Of a DNA stretch of 64,000 bases, positions 1 to 11,020 are shown one piece after another. Made by a program: the position numbers and the translations under genes. The DNA lies in NCBI GenBank assembly GCA_012845835.1, contig JABAKD010000019.1:10041736-10105735 (forward strand). The letters run 5' to 3'. The notes under the pieces were generated by a model. That model was not told the DNA's origin and searched no databases. It worked only from the letters and a program-made list of their open reading frames with translations. The first letter of the stretch is position 1. Each line of letters opens with the position of its first letter. Source of the DNA: Undaria pinnatifida. Taxonomy: Eukaryota > Sar > Phaeophyceae > Laminariales > Alariaceae.

Positions 1-100
1 GCGCCATTGCTATCGCGGGAACCAAAGGACACGCGCCAGAAAATCAGCTGGACTGCGAATGCAGCTGAGTTAAATCGACACACGACGTGTATGAAAATAC

Positions 101-165
101 ATGGAAGTGTGGTGAGTTCAATCTTTGTTTTTCCCCATCCGCTGCGGAGGATAATAAAAGAAAAG
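101..165 (+). repeat. Short Sm-site-like hairpin sequence, copy 1
   Basis: The sequence reads GTGAGT, then about 10 bases, then a T-run ending TTTTTCCCC, then a CATCC...GGAT stem-loop and an A-rich stretch. The same order occurs at 27624-27692, where it is bounded by a target-site duplication, and on the minus strand at 62437-62490. Its function is unknown. Confidence 0.4.
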
Positions 166-369
166 AAAAAAACTCGGACGATTCTGGGTAAAGGAGCCCC
201 GTTATATCGTAGCAAGCGTCCTATATGTACAGACGTGCACATTATAGTAAAAAACCTTATCGTAGCTGCGTGTGAGTGGGGTGAGTGGTCGCGGTACCAA
301 TTTACGCGAGCTATGCACATTATTGCGGTAGCCGGTAGCCCCCCCGCCCCCGCCCCCCCGGCGGCTTTT

Positions 370-585
370 CTCTCTTAACCAAATCGTCGGTTTTGAAACC
401 AATCCCGGCCGTATCTCCTGAAATACGTTGCCCCTCGCCACCCGGACGTTATCCTTCGACAGTCCATTTTGCAAACAAAGAAAACTCATGAAGGTATTTT
501 CTTATGGCATCCTTTCTCGTGTGGTAGCGGCCATGAAAAGCGTTTGGTAAAAAAGAAAGTCGCTGGGTTTTTCTGGTTGGGGGGG
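370..585. repeat. Dispersed repeat, homologous to 1515-1705
   Basis: This 200-bp block shares an extended stretch with 1515-1705: an AAATCGyCGGTTT motif, CCCGGCCGTA, TGCAAACAA and the CATGAA region occur in the same order and spacing. A right-end-like TIR word (ATCGTAGCAAGCGTCC) lies at 208-223. I read it as a degenerate member of the GACGCGTGCTACGATAGAG family described at 1219-1738. No coding capacity is seen in 1-1860. Confidence 0.5.
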
Positions 586-1218
586 GTTCTACCGTGTAAT
601 CAGTCTGAAGAAACAAACAGACGTGATGTTTTAATTTTGCGATATGAATCTGCAAAAATGGAATGGTTAAGCTGCGCTGCGCCAAAACGTATTCGCGTAA
701 AGCTATTTTTTTGTCAGTAAGGTGCTGAGCCGCTCGTGCGAGTGGCTCTACACCGGCCGTGAAAGAGGGGGCAACCAACCCACCGTAGCCTCACTACGCT
801 GCCGCCAGCAGAGAGCCAACCACCTTTACCACATAGGATAAAGTATGAGGTTCGGGGGGGGGGGGGGATTGGTGTGGCCCGCGTGTGCTTCGAGTGCTAT
901 GAGAAGGAGAAACTCGAGAACTGTCAAAACCCTACGTTGTAGACCTTAGCCATGATGTTAAACTCGTAGCGCCAAACCCCAAACCGCGACCCCGATCACA
1001 CAGAACTTTTTGTTCGCAGAAAAAAAAATGAATTTTTTTTTTTGTAATTTGGTCCAAGAGCGCCTTAAACCTCATGTCCGTGTACTAAAATGTTCCCCGG
1101 TATCCCTACATTATCCTAGACCCAGCAATCCAATTATAGGTCGAAAAAGTCTACTGCGTCCCAGCAGAGGACGTACCAAGCAGGGGCCTTATCCGGGAGC
1201 AACCCGACCTTGACTTAT

Positions 1219-1738
1219 GACGCATGCTACGATAGAGGTGTACATTTTTTTTGCGATTTTTTTTTTCTGAATGACGGGGCTCCCTAACCCAAACATCGTC
1301 GGGAAAAATAATAATAATACAAGGCCATTTTTTTGCATGATTTTCGTTGTGTACCTAGGTCCATGGGATTTTTCATGTGGATCCAATATGAATGGCGGTT
1401 TTTTCTTTTCCTCCAAATCCGTTTTATGGGAGAGGTCTTAACCTCCGAAATTTAGGAAGCTTGAAGAAAAAAAGGTGGTGCAGTATCGTTCTACGATAGT
1501 CCACCCAATCTTTCTTTAACGAAATCGCCGGTTTCGAAACTAGCTCCCGGCCGTAACGCCTGAAATCCGGTGCCGCTTGCCATCTCGATGTCATCGTTCG
1601 ATCGTCCTTTGCAAACAAGAACATACATGGAGATTTTTTTTCATGGTATCTTTCCTCGTGACGAGTAGCCATGAAACGTTTATAGAAGAAATCGCCGGTT
1701 TTGGGGGACCAGTTTGCCCCTCTATCGTAGCACGCGTC
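1219..1738. mobile_element. Non-autonomous TIR element (MITE), copy A
   Basis: The left end GACGCATGCTACGATAGAGG at 1219-1238 is matched in inverted orientation by CCTCTATCGTAGCACGCGTC at 1719-1738. The 520-bp interior has A/T homopolymers and no plausible protein. Copies with the same termini lie at 15323-15627 and 58202-58450, with a weaker one at 12514-12888. No convincing target-site duplication is seen, so the superfamily is not assigned. Confidence 0.6.
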
Positions 1739-1957
1739 TTAGTTAGTAGCAGCGCTTTCGGGACAAGCATGCACAGCGACAAAAAAAAAAAAAACCACGA
1801 CGACGACGACGACGACGAGTTTGTAGCGCGGCCTTTTATCAAACGTTGACAGTGTATAATAACTAAAGCGTGCGGCAGTGTGAACCAATGACCATGATTG
1901 CGCGGTTGTTGTCATAGGATACAGTAGTTACACGTGTATGTCGGGCAGGTCATCTGC

Positions 1958-2400
1958 TGTAGATTATCTAGTTTATTACACATGGAACATATCGCGATCT
2001 GGATCGCCTAGTTCACACATGGGCAGACCACGACTATTGTAGATCATCTTAGTTCACACATGGGACAGATCACGATCTATTGTAGATAATCTAGTTCACA
2101 CATGGGACATATCACGATATATTGTAAATCATCTAATTCACACACGGGGCAGATCACGATCTATAAACTAGTAGTTCATCTAGTTCGACACATCGGACAT
2201 ATCACGATCTATCGTAGACCACCTAGACCACACATACATGGCACAGATCGTAATCTAGATAATCTAGTTCACACATGGGGCCAAATCACGATCTATTGTA
2301 GATAATCTACGTCACACATCGGACAACAGGTCACGATCTACCTGTAGATCATCTAGCCCACACATCGGACAGATCTCGATCTAGATCATCTACATCCTAC
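1958..2400. repeat. Minisatellite, about 42-45 bp unit, roughly 10 copies
   Basis: Tandem degenerate units built on TAGTTCACACATGGGACAG followed by ATCACGATCTATTGTAGAT. Unit length varies by a few bases. The open frame across it is an artefact of the repeat. Bases 2401-2690 downstream hold nothing recognisable. Confidence 0.85.
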
Positions 2401-2894
2401 ACACGTGTCAATGTATGTGATACGTTGTACATGACCTGCGTATCATTAGTGCAGATCCACACCAGGAAACATGTGCAGGTCATGCAGATCACAGGTCACG
2501 CGTCCCCTACCGAAGCGACTCTATCTGCTACCTGGAACGTATGACCGATGGTATTTCAATCGTGATTTTTCTCTCTCCACCTTTTTTTTTCCTTCTGAAG
2601 TTTTCACATGAAGAAACCCATAATCATCAGTCACCGACGCACAGCAGTCAATTAACTAGGTGGGGGTTGACGCTTGATCTCAACACGAGCATCGTACTCG
2701 TATAAATACGAGCACTCTTGATATTTTTTGTCGTCGCTCAATGTAATAAAGAGGTCAAAGCACTCTGGTCTCGTTTGAGAACAGTCCAACCGCGAGCATG
2801 GTAGACTTCCTATCGTATGATATGGTAATTGATTCAATCCTCTGCGCCAACAGGCGTGTGCTACGCTCGAACTCCTGCTTTCCTACCACACCGT

Positions 2895-2990
2895 GCGCAC
2901 CTTGACAGACTTGGTGAAGTCCGTCGCGAGGATAAGACTTCACGACGACGATCCCAGCGTCTCCAGGGAAGAGCAAAGCGTTTCCAACTA
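2895..2990 (-). pseudogene. Degenerate duplicate of the tetraspanin-like exon
   Basis: Read on the minus strand, this stretch aligns without large gaps to the coding exon at 3203-3331 (shared blocks include TTGCTCTTCC, CGAGG and the AAGCTTG/AAGTCTG region). By eye identity is about two thirds. The splice-donor position reads GGTGCG instead of GGTATG. Short flanking words such as CAGTCCAACCGC are also duplicated (2782 and 3037), so the copying probably involved a unit of about 300 bp. The reading frame is not conserved and I regard it as a dead exon copy. Confidence 0.5.
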
Positions 2991-3202
2991 GTATTGCTGG
3001 GTTGCTCTACGAGGCCGATACTAGAATGCTTGAGACCAGTCCAACCGCAACATACTCCGAAGCCTTTTCGCACGTACGAGCACGAGTGCACAGAATGTTA
3101 TCGTACTCGTATGGCATTTGGCTCGACTATCTGCGCGCTATGATAACACATGTTTGCGGTGCACATACATTATGGACTGACTACACATGGCATGGTGCAT
3201 AC

Positions 3203-3331
3203 CTCGGCAAGCTTGGTTAAATCCGCCGTGAGGACTAGAGACACCACGGCAATGATGCCCACCCCTCCGAGGAAGAGCAAGACATTCGCGTTCACGACGA
3301 CAAACTTGATCAAGCTGTTCAGCTTCCCCAT
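3203..3331 (-). CDS. Tetraspanin-like N-terminal exon (partial gene)
   Basis: A 43-codon exon starts at ATG 3331 and ends in a good donor, GAG|GTATGC, at 3203/3202. It encodes a short polar start (MGKLNSLIKFVVVNAN) followed by one hydrophobic segment of about 20 residues (LLFLGGVGIIAVVSLVLTAD). This is the layout of tetraspanin transmembrane segment 1: a short cytosolic N-terminus, a charged K near the membrane, and an Asn in the helix. The diagnostic CCG motif and the large loop would lie in later exons, none of which I can find between 1 and 3200, where repeats dominate. It may therefore be a truncated gene, or the downstream intron may exceed the window. Upstream GC-rich sequence (3332-3600) faces the divergent gene at 4017. 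Another small membrane protein cannot be excluded. Confidence 0.45.
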
Positions 3332-3676
3332 GGCGACTGCCCGTCCTTTGATTGACCCTCCCCCCGCCACCCGTGCCGCCCGAGCGTCACCTCTCACCGA
3401 GCCGAGAAAGCTCGGGGCGCACGCTCATTCACGCAACGCACGTACGCGAGCGACACCGTCTCAAGGAGTACACCGGCCTGGCCGTCCTCGTGCTACCTCC
3501 TGAGGAGACGGCCTGTACTGCTGCTGCTATTCATCTGTTAAATCTGCTGTGGTGTGTGGCGTGTTGCTGCGGTCGCTGATGTGTTGTTGCTGCCTGTGTA
3601 CTCGAAACTCGAAGAATTTATTTTCGGGCGGTTTCGGAAAAGTGTGAACCGGCACTAATAATTTTTACTTTTTTTT

Positions 3677-3868
3677 AGTAGACTAGACTAGTCTAGACTA
3701 TACACTAGGCGATGCGGCGTAATTGTGGGCGACGCGGCGTAATTGCGATGACGTGGCTGGAACGGAGGCCGAAGGTTATTGGGTTCGAAATTCTGTCATA
3801 CATCACATCCTACATACACGCCGTTGATAAAGAAGTTTGTAGTATTAGACTAGTCTAGTCTAATAGTT
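3677..3868. repeat. Small inverted-repeat element in a divergent intergenic region
   Basis: Palindromic arms made of TAGACTAGTCTA words occur at 3679-3700 and 3845-3864, inverted relative to each other, bounding about 190 bp. Between them GCGGCGTAATTG occurs twice (3715 and 3733). It lies between the tetraspanin-like exon and the long gene starting at 4017. It could be a MITE or a cruciform-forming promoter sequence. Confidence 0.5.
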
Positions 3869-4016
3869 CATAAAAAAAAAACATTTTGCAGGCAGCATCA
3901 TCAGCATTCCTCGCGCGTGTTCACAGCGGTTCGAAGTGAACGAAAGCAAACAACAATGCCAACTTGGCGGGGAGTCATCATGTAAACCGTATCCTTGCCG
4001 AGGTCGGAACGAGGCG

Positions 4017-4522
4017 ATGACGAGCTCAGACGAAGTAGCGTGGCGACGCCATTCCAACGGTGACACCAACCGTGACAGCAGGGTAGCGTCGCTCTCGCAC
4101 ACTCGGGCGGCGGCTTCTTTGTCACAGAGCGCCACCGACGGCCTAGTGGAACTAGACCTTTCTCTTCCAACTGCCACAGATGACGCAGTAGCAGCAGGGT
4201 CACTCGTACTCCCACGGCGGCCACAGAGCGCTGGGGGCTGCCATGGCTTTAATAAGCCGTGTCAGGACATCGTCCCGACTCAAGTGTACATCCTACCGCA
4301 TCGAGAGGGGGTCCCTGTGCGCCTGTCGATGCCCTTTCGCCCGTCAACTGCTGGACAGGAAGAGTTACGCAATCATCGAGCCTGCGCCGTTGGCGTCAAG
4401 AGCCGGAGCGCGCGGTGCGGCACCTACCCGTCTCGAGCGCAACCAAGACCATTTGAATCAAAACGTCCAGCGGGAAGATGCCAAGATCTGGGCGTTCGAT
4501 TAGATTCGGTTCCGCTAGCAAC

Positions 4523-4558
<36 letters not shown>

Positions 4559-5333
4559 GCTAGGTGACGGCCCGTCAGCTACGAACACAAGTCGCAATCG
4601 AAAAGCTCGACAGCAGTGTTCAGTGACACCATGTCACCCCAACAGGATATGTACCGGCGGTGTGCACTCTGCAACGCAGCAGCAGCAGCAGCCAGACGAC
4701 CCATCCGCCATGAGCACTGGTGGCAGTAAAAAATGTGGAAAACTTTCAGCAGCAACATCATCAGCCCATCCCAACAGGACACGGATTGTCGGCGGCGTCC
4801 GCTCCCAAATCGAAAACGATCCGTGCCACCACCAAGCTCCAACGTCAGCTCGCCCTAACAAGACACGCATCATCGGTGGTGTGTGCTCCCACGTTGGCAA
4901 TGATCCATGCGCCAAGCGCCCATCTAAAGCTCCGCTCACCGCGCGAAGCTCGGCGAGGCAACGCAGGCACCCAAAAGCCTTCCTAACCGTGCAGGCTCGA
5001 GACATCGTCCTAGCCGTACGGCCTCGAGACAACAGAGCAAAAAGTTGTAAACCCGGAGCGCCGCGACCACCCTTCAAGCCTCGACCGCTGAGCGCGCCCG
5101 CACGCGGGAGGGCCATACGCCGCGCAGTGGAAAGATGCGGCCACAACTTACCGGCAACACCGGAGCTAAGTTATGGGGGTGCGCGTTTTCTCCGACAGTG
5201 GGACGGCGCATCGAGACGCCAACGGGGAGAAATACTTACGGCTTTGGCCGACCAACTGCTTGTCGTAGGTGGTGCGGGAGATGGATCATACGATGGGCAG
5301 CTTGCGGCGAGTCAGGGCGGTGGGCCGTGTGAT

Positions 5334-5377
<44 letters not shown>

Positions 5378-8324
5378 GCATCAGCATCAGCAGCAGCAGC
5401 AGCAGCAGCAGCAGCCGAGTGCGCACGTCGACGTGCAAAGTAGCAACGAAATTATAAAAAAACGCAGAGAAGGCGCGAGGAGGGAGCTTCCTTCTGGGCA
5501 GCGCGTGATAAAACTGGAAGTTACTTGTACACCACCCGTTGAATTTGCGAGCTCCTCTGCAGCGCTCAACGTGCTTGGCAACAGTGGCACGGCTTTCAAT
5601 GTGTTCGACCCCACCGACTCGAAAAAACATAGGCCTCGCCACCACTGCTGGGGGTACCAAGCAGGAACTACAGCAAAACCTAAAGGTACGATCGAGACAG
5701 CAGACGACTACGCCGACGGTATGGGATTTATTGAGCTCTTAGGCGCTCACGCTGGCCTGCTTGTCACGCGTATATCGTCGTATTTACGCACGCTGCATTC
5801 ATGCGGTCATGCTATCGGTAGTTGCTTGCGTGTGACGACGCTCCTAGCGGAATCTACCTTTGAGCCTTCACGAAGTGGAGGCGAAGGCGGTAGCAACGGC
5901 AACGGCGGCGACAGCGGCGGAGGCGGCGGTAGCTGCAGCGGCAATTACTCGATCGCCACAAGCCTAGCTCAACAACTCTCAACTCCAGGCATTATCCGCG
6001 TGGCTCTAGAGACTGTGGCTCTAGAGACGCCAGTGGTATCTAAACCAATGACAAACCCGGCGTCTACATCGGAGACTAAACCGAATCCTAAACTAGAGGC
6101 TAAGCTGGCGGCTAAACCAGCGAATCCAAAACTGGTGTTTGAACCAGAAAATAAAACGGCGGCCAAACCGGAGGCTAAAACGGTGGCTAAACCGGCCGCC
6201 ATGGCCGAACCATTCATGAAACGCAAAAACACAAGAACTAGAAAACCGTCATCGCCGCCCGAGGAAGAAAACAACCGCGCACAAGCGCTACGCCTGCTGC
6301 TGGCGCTGGTCCGCGCCGGAGGCAGACAAATCAAGGAGCACCTCACGTGCTCCTCGTCCATGTTCATTCCGAGAACCGAGAGGAGTGGTGACGTTCTCGG
6401 TCCTATCTTGGTGGCGTTGCGCCGGCCCCGCTGCGCGGTCGAAACCCGGAAGGCGGCGGGAAACCTGTTGGTGGAGCTCGGTGTGGGGAATCCCGCCGGG
6501 AGCGGCAAGGTGTGGAACACCGTTCTCTCCATCGTGGGACAAGAAACATGTCGCAAAGCACAAGTCCTTGGGTGCGATGTCGCCCGTGAATTGCTCTTGT
6601 CAACATTGGGTGCTGGTTGCAGCAGCAGCAACAGCAGCAGCGGCGGGGTTGGTTACCGGGAGTCATGTTTTATGTGGAGTCAGGAACATCGGCTGCCACC
6701 GGAGGTGTTGTTGGTGCCGTCGGTGTTAACCTTGTCGTTGAGCAATTGTTCCGCAACAAGAGAGGCCGCCGGAGAGCTAGCGGCGTTTTTGGCTAACTTT
6801 TCTGGCTCGTGTTGCTACCTCCTGGTGGCCGGCCTAACTGGACTGCTCGAGACTATATCTGGGATGAAGCGCAGCACATCGGTAGCTTGGCATCAACGGC
6901 ATCATCCTCCACCACGAGGCGAAGCAACGACTACCAAGTATCGCGCCGACGATGAAGTGGAACTGCGATGTGAAACAAACACGACGAAACCTCGCGGCGA
7001 AGACGACCTCCTGGAGATGACTTGGAGCGAGTTTCACCAGCGGAATTATCAGCGCGTAGCTGAGATTCGCGGCCAAGGAGGCAACACTTACAGGCTCAAC
7101 GAGGCAGGATATTTCCGCGAAGTTCAATACGAAAACTCGGGCGGCGGCATTAATAATAGTCGGCAAAACGACACCAACACTGACAACGGCTTCGGCGACG
7201 GCAAGGAAGCCGCCAGGGGTGGAAAGGCCGACAGCGGTCGGTGGTCAGTAGCAAGCGAGGCGGAAAAGCCCTTTGACGGAAAACCCACACGCTTGGCAAC
7301 CGGCAGCACCGATATCGACAACCATGTCATTCGCGCGGCGGAGATGCTTCGACGAATCTGCTCCTGTAGACGCGGGGTACACGTGTGCCTGGCGCTACTG
7401 TCCGCGCTTGCTCCGCTCGCTGTCCTCGATCTCGTTGTTAATCCGGGGCGGACAACGGAATTGCTGCCGGGCACTGAAAAAAACGAAAAGCCTGCACAAG
7501 ACGCGGCGGGCGAAGACACGTTTTTAACGCGGCCAAGAACAACACCCGACGAGTGTGCAACAAGAATGGCAACCAATGGTCGCGCAAGCTTTGCGAGAGA
7601 GGAGGAAGATGTTCAAACGGAAGAAGCCAGAGCTGGAGGGACGAAAAAATGCGAAAACCGGGACCACGAGGCACCACACCCTGGTCGTGGGATGGAGAAC
7701 AACTTTATTCAAGACGGCCGTGCGATCTCCGGTCATACCAAGACAGGGCCGCGACAGGCGTATTTCCTCGCCCTCGCGGAAATGTTACTGGCAATGTACC
7801 GTCTCGATCAGGGGTGTGTTTTTACGACGGTAAGCACCGACCAGGTCATCCCGGCAACAGCCGGCACCAGTCGTAGCGCTACGCTAAAACCGCTGTCACC
7901 AACGATAGAAAACGACCATGGCAGCCCTACGCCGAAACCGCCGCCCTTCCCTCTTGACATCACGGACGATGACTCCACCCTAGAGAGAGAGGGTCAAACG
8001 AGGGGCGCTTCGTCAAGCGACATTCTCGAGCTCAAGCGTATGATCAGCGCTGCGCTGGATGGGTGCCCAAGGCTCTCGTCCAGTCTTCGAATCGGCGACG
8101 CTGCGGCCTTGGCGCGAGAGTTCTCCGTGTCCGCGGACGATTGCCGTGCTAACCGCGAAGAAATTCTGACACTGCAGAAGAACGTTTTTGTATTGACGAA
8201 CCGGCTGTGTGGAGCGAGACCTAGACCTCCTGCTGACGACGAAAACGAAAATCTTCAGCAAGGCAGCCTGCCGGACGCGTACATGGAAGACAAGGGTGGT
8301 CATTCATCTATAGCAGGCGGTTAG
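4017..8324 (+). CDS. Large poly-Gln protein with helical-repeat-like middle, unknown function
   Basis: A 4.3-kb uninterrupted frame from ATG 4017 to TAG 8322-8324, about 1435 aa. The frame is open upstream to 3867, and TTTTGCAG|GC at 3883-3892 is a credible splice acceptor, so an upstream exon may exist and 4017 may be internal. The N-terminal third is basic and Arg/Ser/Pro-rich with repeated motifs of the type HPNRTRIVGGV (bases 4620-4910), with Gln tracts encoded by CAG runs at 4524-4560 and 5335-5420. Bases 6046-6200 encode Lys-Pro-Ala repeats. Bases 6262-6860 and about 7315-7440 encode Leu/Ala-rich amphipathic helices (ALRLLLALVRAGG; RKAAGNLLVEL; REAAGELAAFLANF) that resemble ARM/HEAT repeats, without a clear repeat register. 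The C-terminus has a short helical stretch. A scaffold role is only inference. Its length without any stop strongly supports coding. Confidence 0.8.
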
Positions 8325-9485
8325 GAAGCGATTAAATTTCGCCCCCAGAGCAGAATCCAGGTAAAATCTACCTAGCGTCAGGAAAAGTGCGGCCGGACGA
8401 AAGCTTTCGGGGAAGGGGTATGAGTGGTGCTGCGACGGCCTGCTTTCACAAGCGGTACGATCATCCATCACCTACCGATGTCACTCGCTCGCCTGGGTGG
8501 AAGCTTTTAGAATCCTGACGCCACCGCCATAGGTGAGCCCACTCGCCACCATGATCCCGTCTGAAAACGCATCTGTCTGTCTGTCTGTCGGTGCAAGCTG
8601 TACACTAAAGATTATATGTTACCACTGACCAAATGATTATATCCAAAAAAAATACGCGTTTGTCGGTGCAGCAATATTAGAGGCAGAAATAACTGTCGCA
8701 AGACACGCTCGTTCATGCTCATCGGAGCAAAGATATTCCGTCCGGTTAGCACGTTCTGCCGCGCTACGCGCATTCTTTACAGCATCTATACAGCAAAAAA
8801 CATGAAAAAAAAAGTCTACGCCGCCCCGCGTGCGGTCAGCGTTTCAACCATTGGCTAAAAAAAATGTCACCATGAACAGGCTGCACCGTGCAAAAGCTCT
8901 CTTGCACGCCCAGGCCACACCGCACTAGCTTGGCCCTAAGCAGAGGAAACAAGCTCTCCCGCTGATGGGGCTTTTGAGTTGACTGAAAATAATTCGCCTA
9001 TACTGGTTGGCAGTTGGCTAGGCGATACATCAAAATTGCGGTGTTGCAGTGGTGGTGACCGTTTGGGGTTATCTTGTTCGTAGGAAGACTTCGTTTAGCT
9101 GCCAATGCTCTTTCTGTGTGTACAGTACAGGAAGAGTCAACATTTTGCGGAGGCTCATAAATGGCAGGTCCTAGTATGTCCTTAGAAATGCTACGACTAC
9201 CCACCAGAGACTCCGAACAATACAATACATACATGCAGCATAACGCTGGGAAGCTCGCAAACTCCTTGTGACCAATGATACAAATTTAATATTTCAATGC
9301 GCGTAAAATAACTCATGACATGTGACCGGGAAAGCGTCTGACAAAAACGTGAAAAAAAAAAAAAATCCAAGAAATATCCCAACAAAGGCGTGTACGGATA
9401 GTAGTGCTCATTCGATTTGACGAGTTGTAGGGTGCTCATGTTTCACCTCCTCGGTCAGTGTTTAGAACACAGAAACACGGTTCAC
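8325..9485. other. Intergenic, no gene seen
   Basis: 3' flank of the large gene. It contains a short (TCTG)n tract near 8573-8592 and several A-runs. I see no reading frame with coding character and no RNA gene. Confidence 0.6.
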
Positions 9486-9875
9486 GAAGTAGGATTTTGT
9501 GATTTACATCGTTCTCGACCTACGCGGATAACATGGGTGAACAAAGCAAGATGGAGAAAAGACGAAAGCCTCCAAACATACGAAAAAAAGGTCCATCGAA
9601 CCGACCACCTCGTGCGCTTTGTTGTCCGTTTTCTGAATTCCCGGTGTCCTTTAATTCGCAAGCTTTTTCACCACGAAGTAGGATTTGTTTTTCACGTCCT
9701 TCCTAACCTTTACGAATAGTATGGAGAAAAACAAAAATGGAGAAAAACAAAAGGTCTCGAAACATACGAACAAAAAGTTTAATCGAATCGGCCACGTCGT
9801 GCGCTCTGCCGTCCGTTTTCTAGAGTAAATTACCGGCATTCTTCTTATTATTATAGCTCGCAAGCTTTTGCACCT
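9486..9875. repeat. Two diverged tandem copies of a roughly 190-bp unit
   Basis: Both copies start with CACGAAGTAGGATTTG/TTG (9484 and about 9672), contain ATGGAGAAAA, AACATACGAA, AAA-GGT-CTCG/CTCC, TCGTGCGCT and CCGTTTTCT in the same order, and end in TCGCAAGCTTTT. Divergence by indels shows the duplication is not recent. Confidence 0.7.
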
Positions 9876-10011
9876 TTTCCCCAAAAAAATTATTTTCCGA
9901 AGCAAACCATAAGCAACTATATATGCCATGCTTTAAGTCGGCAGCCACGTGCTGTCTTGACATTCTGCACTTTGGTACGGAAAAGTATTTGTATGCTGCG
10001 CTCGTCTTGGG

Positions 10012-10287
10012 CTATCGTTTTACTGAATAAGTCAAATAATTCACCGTCTTTTCGCAGAGGACCCTACTGAATACGAGCCTCCGTAAATAGTGTAAAACTT
10101 TGCCTACGGTGCCACGCACCGAAATAACATCTACCGCAGTAGCCGCGAAATCAGACAACTCAAAGCTCAAATCACTGACATCGCGGTAGTTCAAAGCGGA
10201 AACGAGTCGAGCCAACTGACGGCCCAACTCATTTTCTGAAAGTATGTCATCACACACCCGTACGTCTGTCGCCGAGCCGACATTCAT
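10012..10287 (-). CDS. Hypothetical 91-aa frame or exon
   Basis: ATG at 10287, stop at 10012. The product is acidic and then helical (SENELGRQLARLVSALNY, then SDLSFELSDFAATAVDVISV), with composition more protein-like than the surrounding frames. A possible acceptor (GGGGCAG) lies just upstream at about 10303, and a possible donor (CTC|GTATTC) lies inside the frame, so it may be an internal exon. I do not recognise a family. Confidence 0.3.
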   Translation of the reverse strand: MNVGSATDVRVCDDILSENELGRQLARLVSALNYRDVSDLSFELSDFAATAVDVISVRGTVGKVLHYLRRLVFSRVLCEKTVNYLTYSVKR

Positions 10288-10396
10288 CGTCAAGAGACTG
10301 CCCCTCAATCAACTTTCCTGGCGCATGCAGGCCAAACTTCCGAAAGAAGAAAGCTTCACGAAATGAAGAAAACCCGAGGCACCGCCCGTGTCGCAG

Positions 10397-10501
10397 CCCG
10401 TCAACGAGTCCACTGACGCCAAGCTAGCGTTCTATGAACAGCGCCACGAGGACGGTTCCGTTACGACCTTCGCGGCAAGAAATGGTTGCCAAAAAATCTA
10501 A
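10397..10501 (+). pseudogene. Possible helix-turn-helix fragment of a DNA transposase
   Basis: After an acceptor-like GTCGCAG at 10390-10396 the frame gives 34 residues including KLAFYEQRHEDGSVTTFAARN, then a stop. A run of the form K-x3-FYE...GSVTTFAARNG resembles the N-terminal HTH of several transposase families, in which VTTFARRxG precedes the recognition helix. Nothing further of a transposase follows. Low certainty. Confidence 0.25.
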
Positions 10502-10529
10502 ACACAACGTGACCCCGAAAATTCGTTAG

Positions 10530-10580
10530 AGGAACCCCCCCCCCCCCCCTCCCCCCCGATATGGGACCCCCCCCCCCCCG
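10530..10580. repeat. Poly-C tracts
   Basis: Long C-runs broken by GGTT/TCC/GATATGGGA words. Reading frames through this region are low-complexity Pro/Gly artefacts. Confidence 0.8.
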
Positions 10581-10694
10581 GGACAGGGGACCGGGTAATT
10601 TATGGGAAAAGCCGTCCGCGAATATGGGACCCGGATAAACCGTGGGTGGAAACCCCGTAATGTTGATACTGGCGGCAACAACCGTTCGGTAGCC

Positions 10695-11020
10695 TTTATC
10701 CTGTATCGGCGAGAACAAGGAGGAAATGCCCGGACCTTTTGGGGCGTGCTGATTATGGAGGAGGTACGGTCGCTCTGGTCGAAGAGCCATGAAGAGCGGG
10801 GGGGGGGGGGGGGCAATCATAGACAGCAGACGTAGGACATGCGGTGTCTTTGTTCGGCAGCTTTTATCCTGTATCGATGAGAACAAGGAGGAAATGCCCG
10901 GAGCTTTTGGGGCGTGCTAACTATGGAGGAGGTACGGTCGCTCTGGTCGCAGAGCCATGAAGAGCGGGGGGGGGGGAGGGGGGGCAATCATAGACAGCAG
11001 ACGTAGGACATGCGGTGTCC
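10695..11020. repeat. Tandem duplication, 168-bp unit, with G-run
   Basis: TTTATCCTGTATCG starts at 10695 and again at 10863. Each copy continues through AGAACAAGGAGGAAATGCCCG, GGAGGAGGTACGGTCGCTCTGG and AGAGCCATGAAGAGC into a G-run, then CAATCATAGACAGCAGACG. The copies are about 95% identical apart from the G-run, so the event is young. Confidence 0.85.

Noticed and set aside
5269-5660. Ser/Leu-run frames on both strands
   Set aside because: Shadows of the CAG tract of the 4017-8324 gene.
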